From Myxococcales bacterium (GTDB taxonomy: Bacteria; Myxococcota_A; Polyangia; Polyangiales; Houyiibacteriaceae): a DNA stretch of 64,000 nt. A program made the translations under genes and the position numbers. The stretch spans positions 25,326 through 89,325 of the forward strand of contig JAOTVB010000017.1 of NCBI GenBank assembly GCA_029863605.1. The letters run 5' to 3'. Below are positions 33,202 through 41,517 of this stretch, piece by piece (the first letter of the stretch is position 1; each line of letters starts with the position of its first letter). Under the pieces are notes generated by a model. That model worked only from the letters and a program-made list of their open reading frames with translations. It had not been told where the DNA came from and did not search any database.

Positions 33202-34472
33202 TCGAACGCATCATGGTAGCGGGCGGCGGCACGGGGGGACACCTCTTTCCGGGCCTCGCAGTCATCGAAGAGATGCGACGGCGCATTCCAACCCTCGGGG
33301 TAAGGTTCGTAGGCACGGCGCGCGGGATCGAAGCCCGCATATTGCCTGGGCGTGGAGAGTCGCTCGATCTCCTCAAGGTCACCCCTTTGAAAGGGCAAGG
33401 TCTTGGCGATCGATTCGCCAGCCTCGCCCGAATCCCCGGCGCCGTGATGCAAGCCTCGTCGTTGATCCGAAGCTTCCAACCCGACCTCGTTCTTGGGGTC
33501 GGTGGCTACGCGTCGGGGCCTGTGCTGCTTGCGGCGTCATTGAGCGGCCGTTCCACCGCCCTGCTCGAGCAAAACGCCCACGTCGGCATGACGAATCGAC
33601 TCCTCTCCCGGTTCGTCGACCGCGCCTACATCACTTTCGACCACACCGCAGAAGTGTTCGGCCAAACGAAGTCCAGGCTAACGGGGAACCCCGTGCGACG
33701 TGAATTCGTCGAGCACGCACGTCGCGCGCTTGCCGACCCTGAAGGCTTCGAGTCGAGGGCGCGCACGATTCTCGTTCTCGGCGGCTCACAGGGGGCACGC
33801 AAGCTCAACGAGGACGTCCCGCGAGCGCTCGCCAAGGTGGGCCTCCCCGGTCGCGGCCTTCGCGTCGTGCATCAGACCGGCGAATCGATGCGCGACGAGG
33901 TGGAAAAAACTTATCAGAACCTTGGAATCGATGCTCAAGTAGTTACCTTCATTGATGAAATGGCGAGGGCCTATTCCAATGCAGCGTTGGTGATGGCGCG
34001 CGCAGGAGCGACGACACTTGCAGAGCTCTGCGCGATCGGGCGCCCCTCAATTCTCGTCCCTTTCCCGTTTGCAGCCAACGACCATCAAGCGAAAAACGCG
34101 GCCGCCCTCGAGGAGCAAGGGGCGTCGGTCTGCATTCCCGAATCCGAGCTCGACGTGGACGCTCTTGGCACCCTGGTGGCTGCGCTTCTGGACGACCCGG
34201 CCAAGCGCCAAGCCATGTCGCTCGCCGCCCGTCGGCACGGTCGACCTGATGCTGCCGCAACCATCGTCGACGACATGATCGGATGGCTTGGCGGCGCGCA
34301 GCCACGTGGGGAAGGCTCGGTCCCGTCCGTGAGCGCGCCTCCCGTTGGCACGAACCAAAGCGGGCTCGTGCCGGCGCCGATGCTCCGTCTCGGCGAGGGC
34401 CATGTAGCCCTACGACAGGCCATCCCTCGGCGTCGGCGCCCGGTTGTCGTCGACGGGGCTGTGTGGGAGTAA
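33198..34472 (+). CDS. murG: UDP-GlcNAc:lipid I N-acetylglucosaminyltransferase with C-terminal extension
   Basis: 424 residues from the ATG at 33198. Typical MurG features: AGGGTGGHLFPGLAV, GVGGYASGPVLLAA, HVGMTNRLLSR, ILVLGGSQGARKLN, and VMARAGATTLAELC then PFPFAANDHQ. It makes lipid II on the inner face of the membrane. The usual protein is about 355-365 residues; here about 60 extra residues follow the last helix, rich in Pro, Gly and Arg with no recognisable domain. This tail is seen directly; its function is unknown. Confidence 0.95.
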   Translation: MIERIMVAGGGTGGHLFPGLAVIEEMRRRIPTLGVRFVGTARGIEARILPGRGESLDLLKVTPLKGQGLGDRFASLARIPGAVMQASSLIRSFQPDLVLGVGGYASGPVLLAASLSGRSTALLEQNAHVGMTNRLLSRFVDRAYITFDHTAEVFGQTKSRLTGNPVRREFVEHARRALADPEGFESRARTILVLGGSQGARKLNEDVPRALAKVGLPGRGLRVVHQTGESMRDEVEKTYQNLGIDAQVVTFIDEMARAYSNAALVMARAGATTLAELCAIGRPSILVPFPFAANDHQAKNAAALEEQGASVCIPESELDVDALGTLVAALLDDPAKRQAMSLAARRHGRPDAAATIVDDMIGWLGGAQPRGEGSVPSVSAPPVGTNQSGLVPAPMLRLGEGHVALRQAIPRRRRPVVVDGAVWE

Positions 34473-34478
34473 GCGGGG

Positions 34479-35852
34479 ATGTTTCGCGGTCGAATTCGGT
34501 CGATCCATTTCGTCGGCGTCGGCGGCATTGGGATGAGCGGAATCGCCGAAGTGCTACTCGACTCCGGTTTCGAGGTTACCGGCTCGGATCTTCGCGAGAA
34601 TGATTACACCCGACGCCTCGCTGACAAAGGCGCGAAAATCTTCGTCGGCCATGACGCTGAGCAGGTCGCGGAGGCCGATGTGGTCGTGTTCTCATCGGCG
34701 GTGCCCGCGACGAATCCCGAGCTGGTGGCGGCACGACGGCGCGGGGTGCCTGTGATTCCCCGAGCCGAGATGCTCGGTGAGCTCATGCGCCTGAAAGACG
34801 GCATCGCGATCGCGGGCTCCCACGGAAAAACCACGACCACATCCTTGGTGGCGACCATACTTCGGGGCGCAGGGCTCGATCCAACCGTCGTCATCGGTGG
34901 CAAGCTGAACGCCCTTGGCTCGGGCGCCGCCATGGGCGCGGGCGACTTGTTGGTTGCCGAGGCCGACGAGTCAGACGGCTCGTTCCTGCACCTCATTCCG
35001 GCGGTCGCCGTGGTCACCAACATCGATCCCGAACACCTGGATCACTATGGAAGCCTCGATGGGGTCAAAGACGCCTTTGTCGGCTTCGCCAACCGAGTTC
35101 CTTTTTACGGTGTCGTGGTCGCCTGCCTCGATCACCCGAACGTCCAAGACATCCTCCCGCGGATCGATAAGCGCATCGTTACATACGGCTTTTCCGCGCA
35201 AGCCGACTACCGTGCACGCAATCCGGTCTACTCGGGGCTGTCGGTGGGTTTTGATGTCGAACACCGCGGCCAGAGCCTCGGCCAATTCGAAGTCCGCATG
35301 CCCGGGGCGCACAACGTCTTGAATGCGCTTGCGACCATCGTGGTTGCCGACGAGCTGCGTGTCGACCGTGACCAAGTTCGGACGGCGCTTCGGACATTCG
35401 AGGGGGTGCAGCGGCGCTTTTCGGTCGTGGGCGAGGTCGGCGGTGTAACCGTGGTCGACGACTACGGGCATCATCCCGCGGAAGTCGAAGTCACGCTGGA
35501 GGCCGCCCAACGCGCCTACGGCGGGAGATTGGTCGTCGCCTTCCAGCCGCACCGCTATACCCGCACGCGCGATCTCTTCGATGAGCTGACCCGGGCCTTC
35601 AACCGAGCCGATGTCCTATTCTTGACCGACGTGTACGCGGCGGGTGAAAACCCAATCGAGGGGGCCGATGCGCGCCGGCTCGCTGAAGCGATTCGCGCGC
35701 ACGGTCATCGAGACGTGACGCTGGTAGAGAACCGGACCGAATTGGCCGAGGCGATACGGGCCCGGGTGCAGCCCGGGGACGTCGTCATTACTCTCGGTGC
35801 TGGGGACATCACCCTGACCGCCCCGGAGCTCCTCGAGGTGCTCAGCTCATGA
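34479..35852 (+). CDS. murC: UDP-MurNAc:L-alanine ligase
   Basis: 457 residues. [18 protein letters not shown] at the N-terminus, the ATP loop [13 protein letters not shown], the DESDGSFL segment, and [12 protein letters not shown] and FQPHRYTRT in the C-terminal domain are diagnostic of MurC, which adds L-alanine to UDP-MurNAc. It begins 6 bp after murG and overlaps ftsQ by 4 bp. In many clusters murB follows murC; here ftsQ follows directly. Confidence 0.96.
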   Translation: MFRGRIRSIHFVGVGGIGMSGIAEVLLDSGFEVTGSDLRENDYTRRLADKGAKIFVGHDAEQVAEADVVVFSSAVPATNPELVAARRRGVPVIPRAEMLGELMRLKDGIAIAGSHGKTTTTSLVATILRGAGLDPTVVIGGKLNALGSGAAMGAGDLLVAEADESDGSFLHLIPAVAVVTNIDPEHLDHYGSLDGVKDAFVGFANRVPFYGVVVACLDHPNVQDILPRIDKRIVTYGFSAQADYRARNPVYSGLSVGFDVEHRGQSLGQFEVRMPGAHNVLNALATIVVADELRVDRDQVRTALRTFEGVQRRFSVVGEVGGVTVVDDYGHHPAEVEVTLEAAQRAYGGRLVVAFQPHRYTRTRDLFDELTRAFNRADVLFLTDVYAAGENPIEGADARRLAEAIRAHGHRDVTLVENRTELAEAIRARVQPGDVVITLGAGDITLTAPELLEVLSS

Positions 35853-36877
35853 ATCGGCGCCGGACTGCGGCGGGCCGGAAGCGTCTCGCGCCGAAAAAGC
35901 GAAAGACTCCTCCGAAGAAACGTCCCACCAAGCAACGTCCGACCGCCAAGCGCCAGGCCAAGAAGAGCCCCGCCAAAAGGGCTCCTCGTAAGGCCGCAGC
36001 CAGGCCGCGCGCCCAGAACCGCCGCCGGCTTGCATCGAAGAAGGCCAAGCCGGCCAAAGCCAAGCAGAGCTGGCGCGAGCGGATGGCGGCTGCCCGTGCG
36101 GGGGTGGGGGCGTGGGTCACTCGGAGTCGAGGGCTGCTTGAGCGCTCCGGTCAGGCGGCCATTCTCGGTCTTGCCGTGGTCGCCTTGGTCTGGGTCGGCG
36201 ATCAGACGGTCGGCTACGCCCGAACCGCAGATGCTTTTGCCATTCGCGAAGTCGTGATCGAAGGCAACCTCCGGCTCGAGGCGATCGACGTCCGTCGGGC
36301 CGCCGGCCTCCAAATTGGTTCAAATATTTTCGAAGTTTCAACGGAAAGCGCCCGAGATCGTTTGCTTCAACATCCATGGGTAAAGGAGGCGGCTGTCGTT
36401 CGCAAACTGCCCAACCGCGTTCGCGTCGAATTGGTCGAGCGAACACCCGTCGCCCTCGTCGCCCTCGATCAGCTCTATCTGGTCAGCGAGGAGGGGGTCG
36501 TTTTCAAGCGCCTTGGAGTCGATGATCCGGCCGATCTGCCCATCGTCACCGGCATCGCCTCGGAGCGGTTCTACGACGACTTCGACTACCGCAAAGCAGT
36601 CCTTTTGCGCTCCATGGCTGTACTCCAAGACTATGAAGGCGCAGGCCTTTCGGAGCTCGAGCGGGTTTCGGAAATTCATTTCGAGGGCCCCACAGGCATC
36701 GAGCTATTCGTAGGCGACGACGGCATGCACGTGCGGATGGGAAACGGGCAGCACAGGAACAAGCTGCGCCGCCTGCGACAGGTCCTCGAGCGCCTCGCAC
36801 GGGAAAAGGCGAGGCCTGCCTACGTATACCTCGACAACGTTCGAAGTCCTGAGCGGGTGACCGTGAGACTGCACTGA
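35849..36877 (+). CDS. ftsQ: Cell division protein FtsQ with long basic N-terminal tail
   Basis: 342 residues. Residues 1-75 are almost entirely Lys, Arg, Ala, Pro and Thr, resembling histone H1-like tails. A single membrane helix follows at about 102-117, then a POTRA domain (about 131-200, [15 protein letters not shown]) and a FtsQ beta domain ([25 protein letters not shown]). FtsQ links the early and late divisome. A cytoplasmic basic tail is common in FtsQ, but this one is long and could bind nucleic acid or acidic lipid. It is followed by a terminator-like hairpin. Confidence 0.92.
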   Translation: MNRRRTAAGRKRLAPKKRKTPPKKRPTKQRPTAKRQAKKSPAKRAPRKAAARPRAQNRRRLASKKAKPAKAKQSWRERMAAARAGVGAWVTRSRGLLERSGQAAILGLAVVALVWVGDQTVGYARTADAFAIREVVIEGNLRLEAIDVRRAAGLQIGSNIFEVSTESARDRLLQHPWVKEAAVVRKLPNRVRVELVERTPVALVALDQLYLVSEEGVVFKRLGVDDPADLPIVTGIASERFYDDFDYRKAVLLRSMAVLQDYEGAGLSELERVSEIHFEGPTGIELFVGDDGMHVRMGNGQHRNKLRRLRQVLERLAREKARPAYVYLDNVRSPERVTVRLH

Positions 36878-36904
36878 CCTGACGGTTGGCCGTCCCCCGA
36901 TCTC

Positions 36905-36939
36905 GGGGAGTCGAAAAGCGCTTTCTACCCCTTTTTTTT
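36905..36939 (+). terminator. Terminator-like hairpin between ftsQ and ftsA
   Basis: GGGGAG (36905-36910) pairs with CTaCCCC (36925-36931, one bulged A); inside it AAAGCGCTTT (36915-36924) can form a second short stem; eight T follow at once (36932-36939). This is the layout of an intrinsic terminator or attenuator. A CCCCGA/TCGGGG inverted repeat at 36895-36908 is an alternative pairing. It would partly separate ftsAZ transcription from the rest of the cluster. Confidence 0.5.
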
Positions 36940-36950
36940 CTGCACGAAAC

Positions 36951-36980
36951 TTGTCTCGGCAAATCACCCTTGTGTATGGG
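36951..36980 (+). promoter_or_regulatory. Candidate ftsA promoter
   Basis: TTGTCT (36951-36956) and TATGGG (36975-36980) with 18 bp between them, just after the T-run and 17 bp before the ftsA start. Both boxes are imperfect. A promoter in this short gap would explain how ftsAZ can be expressed apart from the upstream genes. Confidence 0.3.
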
Positions 36981-36997
36981 TCAGACAGAGGCGAGGG

Positions 36998-38227
36998 ATG
37001 GCGCAAAACGAGATCATTGCAGGGTTGGATCTGGGGTCGACGAAGGTCTGTGCCATCGTTGCTGAGCACACCGAAGAAGGCCTAGACATCATCGGGATAG
37101 GCTCCGTACCTTCAAAGGGTTTGAAGAAGGGTGTGGTCGTCAACATCGAATCGACCGTGCAAGCGATCCGCGCGGCAGTCGAACAAGCCGAGACGATGGC
37201 CGGCGTCGAGATCAACACGGTGTACGCGGGCATTGCTGGCAGCCACGTGCGCGGCATGAACCAAGACGGCGTTGCTGCGATCGCCAACCGAGAGGTCGCT
37301 GCCGAAGACGTATCTCGCGTTCTCGAGCAGGCCAAGGCCGTTCCCCTTCCCGGGGATCGCCAAGTGCTTCACGTGCTCCCGCAGGAGTACATCGTCGATG
37401 AGCAAGACGGAATCAAAGAGCCCGTGGGCATGGCCGGTGTTCGACTCGAAGCGCGAGTGCACATGGTGACCGCGGCATCGACGAGCGTTGCCAACGTCAC
37501 GAAGTGCGCAGAGCGTTGCGGGTTGTTCGTCGAGGAAGTCGTGCTGCAGCCGCTTGCGAGTGCACATGCCGTGCTCAGTGGCGACGAGCGAGAGATCGGT
37601 GGAGTCTTGATCGACATCGGCGGCGGCACCTCGGACATCATCATTTACGTCGACGGCGCCGTAGTTCACACGAGCTCGATCCCGATCGGAGGCATCAACC
37701 TCACGAGCGACGTGGCGACGGGTCTTCGCACGCCGATGGCCGAAGCGGAGCGCATCAAGATCAAGTACGGGTGCGCCGCCTCGCGAATGGTCGATGACGA
37801 CGAGACCATCGAGGTGCCCTCCGTCGGTGGGCGTGCGCCCCGATCACTTCCGCGTCGCGTTCTTTGCGACATCATCGAACCGCGCGTCGAGGAGATCTTT
37901 GCGGCCTGCCGTCATGTGATCGCCGAAACTGGTTACATGGACATGTTGGCGTCTGGAGCGATTGTCACCGGTGGCACCACGCTCTTGGATGGCTTACCTG
38001 AGCTTGCCGAGGAAGTGCTCGGCCTACCGGTGCGTCGTGGGACACCCACGGGTATCGGCGGATTGATCGACGTCGTGAAGAGCCCTTCCTACGCCACGGG
38101 CGTGGGGTTGGTGAAGCACGGCGCGGAGCAGGTTACGGGGACGACTTCGTCCGATCGAACGGTGGAGGTGGCTGTAAGTCGCGGTCTCGGCCGGAAGCTC
38201 GGTGCGTGGTTCAGAGAGGTTTTCTGA
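36998..38227 (+). CDS. ftsA: Cell division protein FtsA
   Basis: 409 residues. An actin-like ATPase: IAGLDLGSTKVCAIV (phosphate 1), an inserted 1C-type subdomain (about residues 80-160), IDIGGGTSDIIIY (phosphate 2) and VTGGTTLLDGL (adenosine). The C-terminal GRKLGAWFREVF is an amphipathic helix for membrane attachment. FtsA tethers FtsZ to the membrane. The start follows GAGGG, and ftsZ starts 10 bp after its stop. It is the first gene after a 120-bp gap in an otherwise overlapping cluster. Confidence 0.96.
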   Translation: MAQNEIIAGLDLGSTKVCAIVAEHTEEGLDIIGIGSVPSKGLKKGVVVNIESTVQAIRAAVEQAETMAGVEINTVYAGIAGSHVRGMNQDGVAAIANREVAAEDVSRVLEQAKAVPLPGDRQVLHVLPQEYIVDEQDGIKEPVGMAGVRLEARVHMVTAASTSVANVTKCAERCGLFVEEVVLQPLASAHAVLSGDEREIGGVLIDIGGGTSDIIIYVDGAVVHTSSIPIGGINLTSDVATGLRTPMAEAERIKIKYGCAASRMVDDDETIEVPSVGGRAPRSLPRRVLCDIIEPRVEEIFAACRHVIAETGYMDMLASGAIVTGGTTLLDGLPELAEEVLGLPVRRGTPTGIGGLIDVVKSPSYATGVGLVKHGAEQVTGTTSSDRTVEVAVSRGLGRKLGAWFREVF

Positions 38228-38237
38228 GGAGGAATCG

Positions 38238-39452
38238 ATGGCTATCTCGATCGAGTTCGCGGACGACGCAGAGCTTCAGGCGCGAATCAAAGTCGTTGGC
38301 GTCGGCGGAAGCGGCGGCAATGCGCTAAACACAATGATTCGTAGAGGGCTCGAGGGCGTCGAGTTCATCGCGGCCAACACAGATGCACAGGCACTCGACC
38401 GCAGCCTCGCGCCAGTCAAAATCCAGCTCGGTCCGCAGCTCACGCGTGGCCTGGGCGCAGGTGGCAACCCCGATGTCGGTCGCAAGGCAGCCCTCGAAGA
38501 TGTGCAGCGTCTGTCGGAAGTGCTGGAGGGAGCCGACATGGTTTTCGTCACGGCGGGCATGGGGGGCGGCACAGGCACAGGTGCAGGTCCAATCATCTCA
38601 CAGGTTGCACAGGATCAAGGGGCACTCACCGTCGGCGTCGTAACCAAGCCCTTCCAGTTCGAGGGGCGCAAGCGCTCCAAAAACGCGGAGCGCGGAATCT
38701 CCGAATTGATCGACTCGATCGACAGTATCATCACGATTCCGAATCAGAAGCTATTGTCGCTTGGCGATGACGAGATCACGATGTTGGACGCGTTCACTCG
38801 TGCCGACGACGTGTTGCTGCAGGCCGTGCAGGGTATCAGCGACCTCATCATCAATGCGGGCATGATCAACGTCGACTTTGCCGACGTGAAGACCATCATG
38901 AGCAGCAATGGCCGCGCCCTGATGGGCACCGGGCTTGCCAAGGGCGACCGTCGCGCCCTCGAAGCTGCAGAGATGGCGGTCAATTCGCCGTTGCTCGACG
39001 AGGTTTCGGTTCAGGGTGCGACCGGCATTCTCATCAACTTCACTGCGGGGCCGGACATCAAGCTCCGCGAAATCAACGAAGCGGCGGGGCTCATTCAGCA
39101 GGCCGCACATGAAGAAGCCGAGATTATCTTTGGTGTCGTCACCGACCCCGAGCTCGCCGATACGGTCAAAGTTACCGTGATCGCGACCGGCTTCGAGAGC
39201 ATGGTCCACGCGCCGATCCCGCTCGGGATGCACCAGGCCGCTCAAGGTTATGGATCTCACAATACGTCATCCTCTCGGGTCAACCGGGGCTCAGTCGCGA
39301 AAGCCGAGGATCTGACATCGACACTCGAGGGTGTGCCCGCCGCGGTGCCACAATCCGCGGGAACCCGCGCCTTTGGGGCATCCGCGCTACATGACGAGGC
39401 GGTCCTGGATATCCCGGCCTACCTTCGACGAGGCAGCCGTGGTCCTGGGTGA
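38238..39452 (+). CDS. ftsZ: Cell division protein FtsZ
   Basis: 404 residues from the ATG at 38238, preceded by a strong AGGAGGAA; the frame upstream lies inside ftsA. The tubulin-like GTPase motifs GVGGSGGNALN and GMGGGTGTGAGP are intact, as is the T7-loop region VDFADVKTIM. The C-terminal DIPAYLRRG peptide is the conserved tail that binds FtsA and other partners. The linker before it is short (about 70 residues). FtsZ polymers form the division ring. A terminator follows. Confidence 0.98.
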   Translation: MAISIEFADDAELQARIKVVGVGGSGGNALNTMIRRGLEGVEFIAANTDAQALDRSLAPVKIQLGPQLTRGLGAGGNPDVGRKAALEDVQRLSEVLEGADMVFVTAGMGGGTGTGAGPIISQVAQDQGALTVGVVTKPFQFEGRKRSKNAERGISELIDSIDSIITIPNQKLLSLGDDEITMLDAFTRADDVLLQAVQGISDLIINAGMINVDFADVKTIMSSNGRALMGTGLAKGDRRALEAAEMAVNSPLLDEVSVQGATGILINFTAGPDIKLREINEAAGLIQQAAHEEAEIIFGVVTDPELADTVKVTVIATGFESMVHAPIPLGMHQAAQGYGSHNTSSSRVNRGSVAKAEDLTSTLEGVPAAVPQSAGTRAFGASALHDEAVLDIPAYLRRGSRGPG

Positions 39453-39481
39453 TATAGAAGTTATTCCATACACTTAGCTTC

Positions 39482-39510
39482 AAGCCCGGCGCTGGTCGGG
39501 CTTTTCCTTT
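39482..39510 (+). terminator. Intrinsic terminator after ftsZ
   Basis: AAGCCCG (39482-39488) pairs perfectly with CGGGCTT (39497-39503) across an 8-nt loop, followed by a T-rich run to 39510. It lies 30 bp past the ftsZ stop and ends the dcw transcription unit. Confidence 0.85.
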
Positions 39511-39636
39511 TCCAGCCTGGTGGACCGCGTGTGAGCCTCGGAAGCCGGCCCTTCGGTAAATGTTGTGTAACTTCCCGCGGACTCCCCTTCACAGGCCGGG
39601 GCAAACCCAGTAGCGTGAGCCCAGCCCGTGGAGTTG

Positions 39637-39657
39637 GGGGTGAGCAAAGTTCACCCC
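39637..39657 (+). other. Hairpin upstream of the small exported ORF
   Basis: GGGGTGA (39637-39643) and TCACCCC (39651-39657) form a 7-bp stem with a 7-nt loop. No T-run follows, so it is not a terminator. It sits about 40 bp before the likely GTG start of the next ORF and might be a leader structure. Its role is unknown. Confidence 0.35.
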
Positions 39658-39695
39658 TCTGGCGTAAACTGGCTCAGCAGGGCATACTGAACAAA

Positions 39696-40085
39696 GTGAA
39701 GGTGAGGACGAGGTTGGAGTTGGGGTCGAGAGCAGCATGCCCGTGCATCGGGGTCTTGTGCTTCGTCGTCGCGTTTATCGCCAGCGTCGTCGCCACCGAG
39801 GCGTCTGCCGATTCTCCCCTGACCGCGATCAAAGGGACGCCGCTTGTGGTTCCGGCTGCGGTGCTCGGCGTTTCGAACCCGTACCTCATCCGGGCAGCGC
39901 TCCCCACGCCCAAGGCGCAGCGGTTCCTGCTCTCGCAAGATATCCGCGACCTGGCGAAACGCGTAGACGACCTTGCCCGCTATGGGTTGGACCTCAACCA
40001 ACGAACGCCGCAACCGCAGAAACTCCAACTTCGCGTCCAGTCCCGCGAGCTCGGCGCGCTTCTCCAGATCTGTTACCGCCACTAA
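39696..40085 (+). CDS. Possible small exported protein
   Basis: 129 residues from the GTG at 39696. Residues about 1-38 resemble a signal peptide: basic start, hydrophobic core CIGVLCFVVAFIASVVA, then a small-residue region. The mature part (about 90 residues) has no recognised domain; DIRDLAKRVDDLARYGLDL could be a helix. The opposite strand also has an open frame here, so coding is not certain; I prefer this strand for the signal peptide. It ends 14 bp from the convergent Rieske gene and has no good ribosome binding site. Confidence 0.4.
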   Translation: MKVRTRLELGSRAACPCIGVLCFVVAFIASVVATEASADSPLTAIKGTPLVVPAAVLGVSNPYLIRAALPTPKAQRFLLSQDIRDLAKRVDDLARYGLDLNQRTPQPQKLQLRVQSRELGALLQICYRH

Positions 40086-40099
40086 ACGGCTCTCGGTAT

Positions 40100-41062
40100 T
40101 CAGGCGTAGAACTGTCGTGCCCAGCGCCGGTACGACGAGATCGGTCCGTCCCCGTCACAGAGTAGTGGCTTGTCGAAGTGGACCTTGTGTTCCCAGATCG
40201 GGATGTCCTGCTCGACCTGGCGTTTGACCTCGTTCACGAAGGCCTTGCCGACTCCGCGTGTGATATCTGCGCCGCCCAGTTTCTTCACGCTGAAGTTGAA
40301 ACGAAGATGGCAGTGGTCCCGGTCGATCGGGGTCGTGCAGCCGATGTTCAATGTCTCGGCGAGCCCCTTGAAGCGCACGATTCCCATTCCGAACCCATAA
40401 CCGAGACTCTCGACCGATCCATCGACGGGACCGCGCGGTGTTTCCATCCCCGTGGCTGAAAACACGCGAAGCACCGGGCCGTCGAACGTCGCTTCGGAGT
40501 CTGGAAGGTTTCGGGTCCCGTGCAGATATCGGAAGTGCGCCGAGTCGACGGCGTTCTCGCCCATTTCTTCGTTGCACGACCGTACGATCCAAGCCGCCGT
40601 CTCCCAATCGGTCCACTCTTCGTTCCGGGTGCCGTCCTTGGCACCCCACTCGGGGATCTCGTCAGGGATGTCCCATTTGGGTGGTTCGCCGCCAGCGTGG
40701 TGCCAACACATGACGAGGTTGGCGACCTCTTTCGTGTGCCATCGGTCCAGCTTCGCCTTTCGAGGTTGGTGCTTTGCATAGGGAACTCCCTTGCATAGGC
40801 CATCGGCCCCAAACCGCCACGCATGAAACGGACATTCGATCTCGCTTCCTTTGACGGTGCCGCCGTGACCGAGATGTGCCCCGAGGTGTGGGCAGAACGC
40901 GTCGAGCACCGAGAGCTCGCCATCTTCGGTGCGAAAGATGACAAGGTCTCGATCGAAATACTTTAGGGGCTTTACGCCGCCGGGCGCGACCTCGTCCGAG
41001 TACGCCACCTGGAACCATCCGGACGGGAGCATCGCGGGGAAATTGCGGGGGTGTTCATTCAT
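40100..41062 (-). CDS. Rieske-type non-haem iron oxygenase (KshA / DAF-36-like)
   Basis: 320 residues. The Rieske [2Fe-2S] motif is complete: Cys57-x-His59 in FCPHLGAH and Cys77-x2-His80 in CPFHAWRF. The mononuclear iron site follows as Asn170, Asp173, His176 and His181 in ENAVDSAHFRYLHG. This arrangement and length are those of single-subunit oxygenases acting on steroids and related lipids, such as KshA and cholesterol 7-desaturase (Neverland/DAF-36). The substrate is not shown. A reductase partner is not adjacent. The gene is a single unit with its own 455-bp upstream region. Confidence 0.85.
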   Translation of the reverse strand: MNEHPRNFPAMLPSGWFQVAYSDEVAPGGVKPLKYFDRDLVIFRTEDGELSVLDAFCPHLGAHLGHGGTVKGSEIECPFHAWRFGADGLCKGVPYAKHQPRKAKLDRWHTKEVANLVMCWHHAGGEPPKWDIPDEIPEWGAKDGTRNEEWTDWETAAWIVRSCNEEMGENAVDSAHFRYLHGTRNLPDSEATFDGPVLRVFSATGMETPRGPVDGSVESLGYGFGMGIVRFKGLAETLNIGCTTPIDRDHCHLRFNFSVKKLGGADITRGVGKAFVNEVKRQVEQDIPIWEHKVHFDKPLLCDGDGPISSYRRWARQFYA

Positions 41063-41517
41063 CAGAAGCGTCTATACCACAGCGCCAGCTGCTACACGGG
41101 CACGTTGCTCGGGGGACGTGGTTGAGTTCCCTGATTGGCCGGTCGAATGCTATCCACCCTGTCGCGATTGTCGCAACGAGCGACACGCCGAAAGCCGCAA
41201 CGCTTGCATCGGCTCTTGCTTGGACTCACCGGTTAACCCGGCAGGTTTCCCTGACTGCGCTGTCCCTGCCGAGGAGTGCCCGCGCCTTCAGTGACGCTGA
41301 CGCTGACGCTGACGCGGTCACGGACGCTGTCACTGTTGCCGAGGAATAGGTGACTCGGCCCGCAGCGCGGGATGGGCAGCACAGCGCTGGGGAGGAGCCC
41401 GCGTAGAGATTCATAATTATCCGCAAAGGGCGACCGGGGCCCCGGCGCGAGCACGCCCGTCCCGCGCCGCGGCCCGAGTCACCGGTTGACGCAGAGTGAA
41501 ACACACTGACGCTGATG
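41063..41517. other. Intergenic region upstream of the Rieske gene
   Basis: 455 bp between the Rieske gene and the end of the DUF1552 gene, both on the minus strand. Short open frames exist on both strands but none has a plausible start or protein-like composition. It contains the TGACGC tandem repeat (41292-41315) and an AT-rich patch (about 41410-41420). The Rieske promoter is expected here but was not pinpointed. Confidence 0.5.
41292..41315. repeat. Tandem TGACGC hexamer repeat (4 copies)
   Basis: Four exact head-to-tail copies of TGACGC, with degenerate related units on the right (GGACGCTGTCAC) and a TGACGCTGATGC-like copy near 41507. It lies about 230 bp upstream of the Rieske start. 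Slipped-strand repeat or protein-binding array; no role is shown. Confidence 0.8.

Noticed and set aside
39651..40082. Minus-strand frame opposite the small exported ORF
   Set aside because: Its N-terminal half looks helical, but its C-terminal half is low quality; the plus-strand frame has a signal peptide. Kept as an open question, not as a feature.
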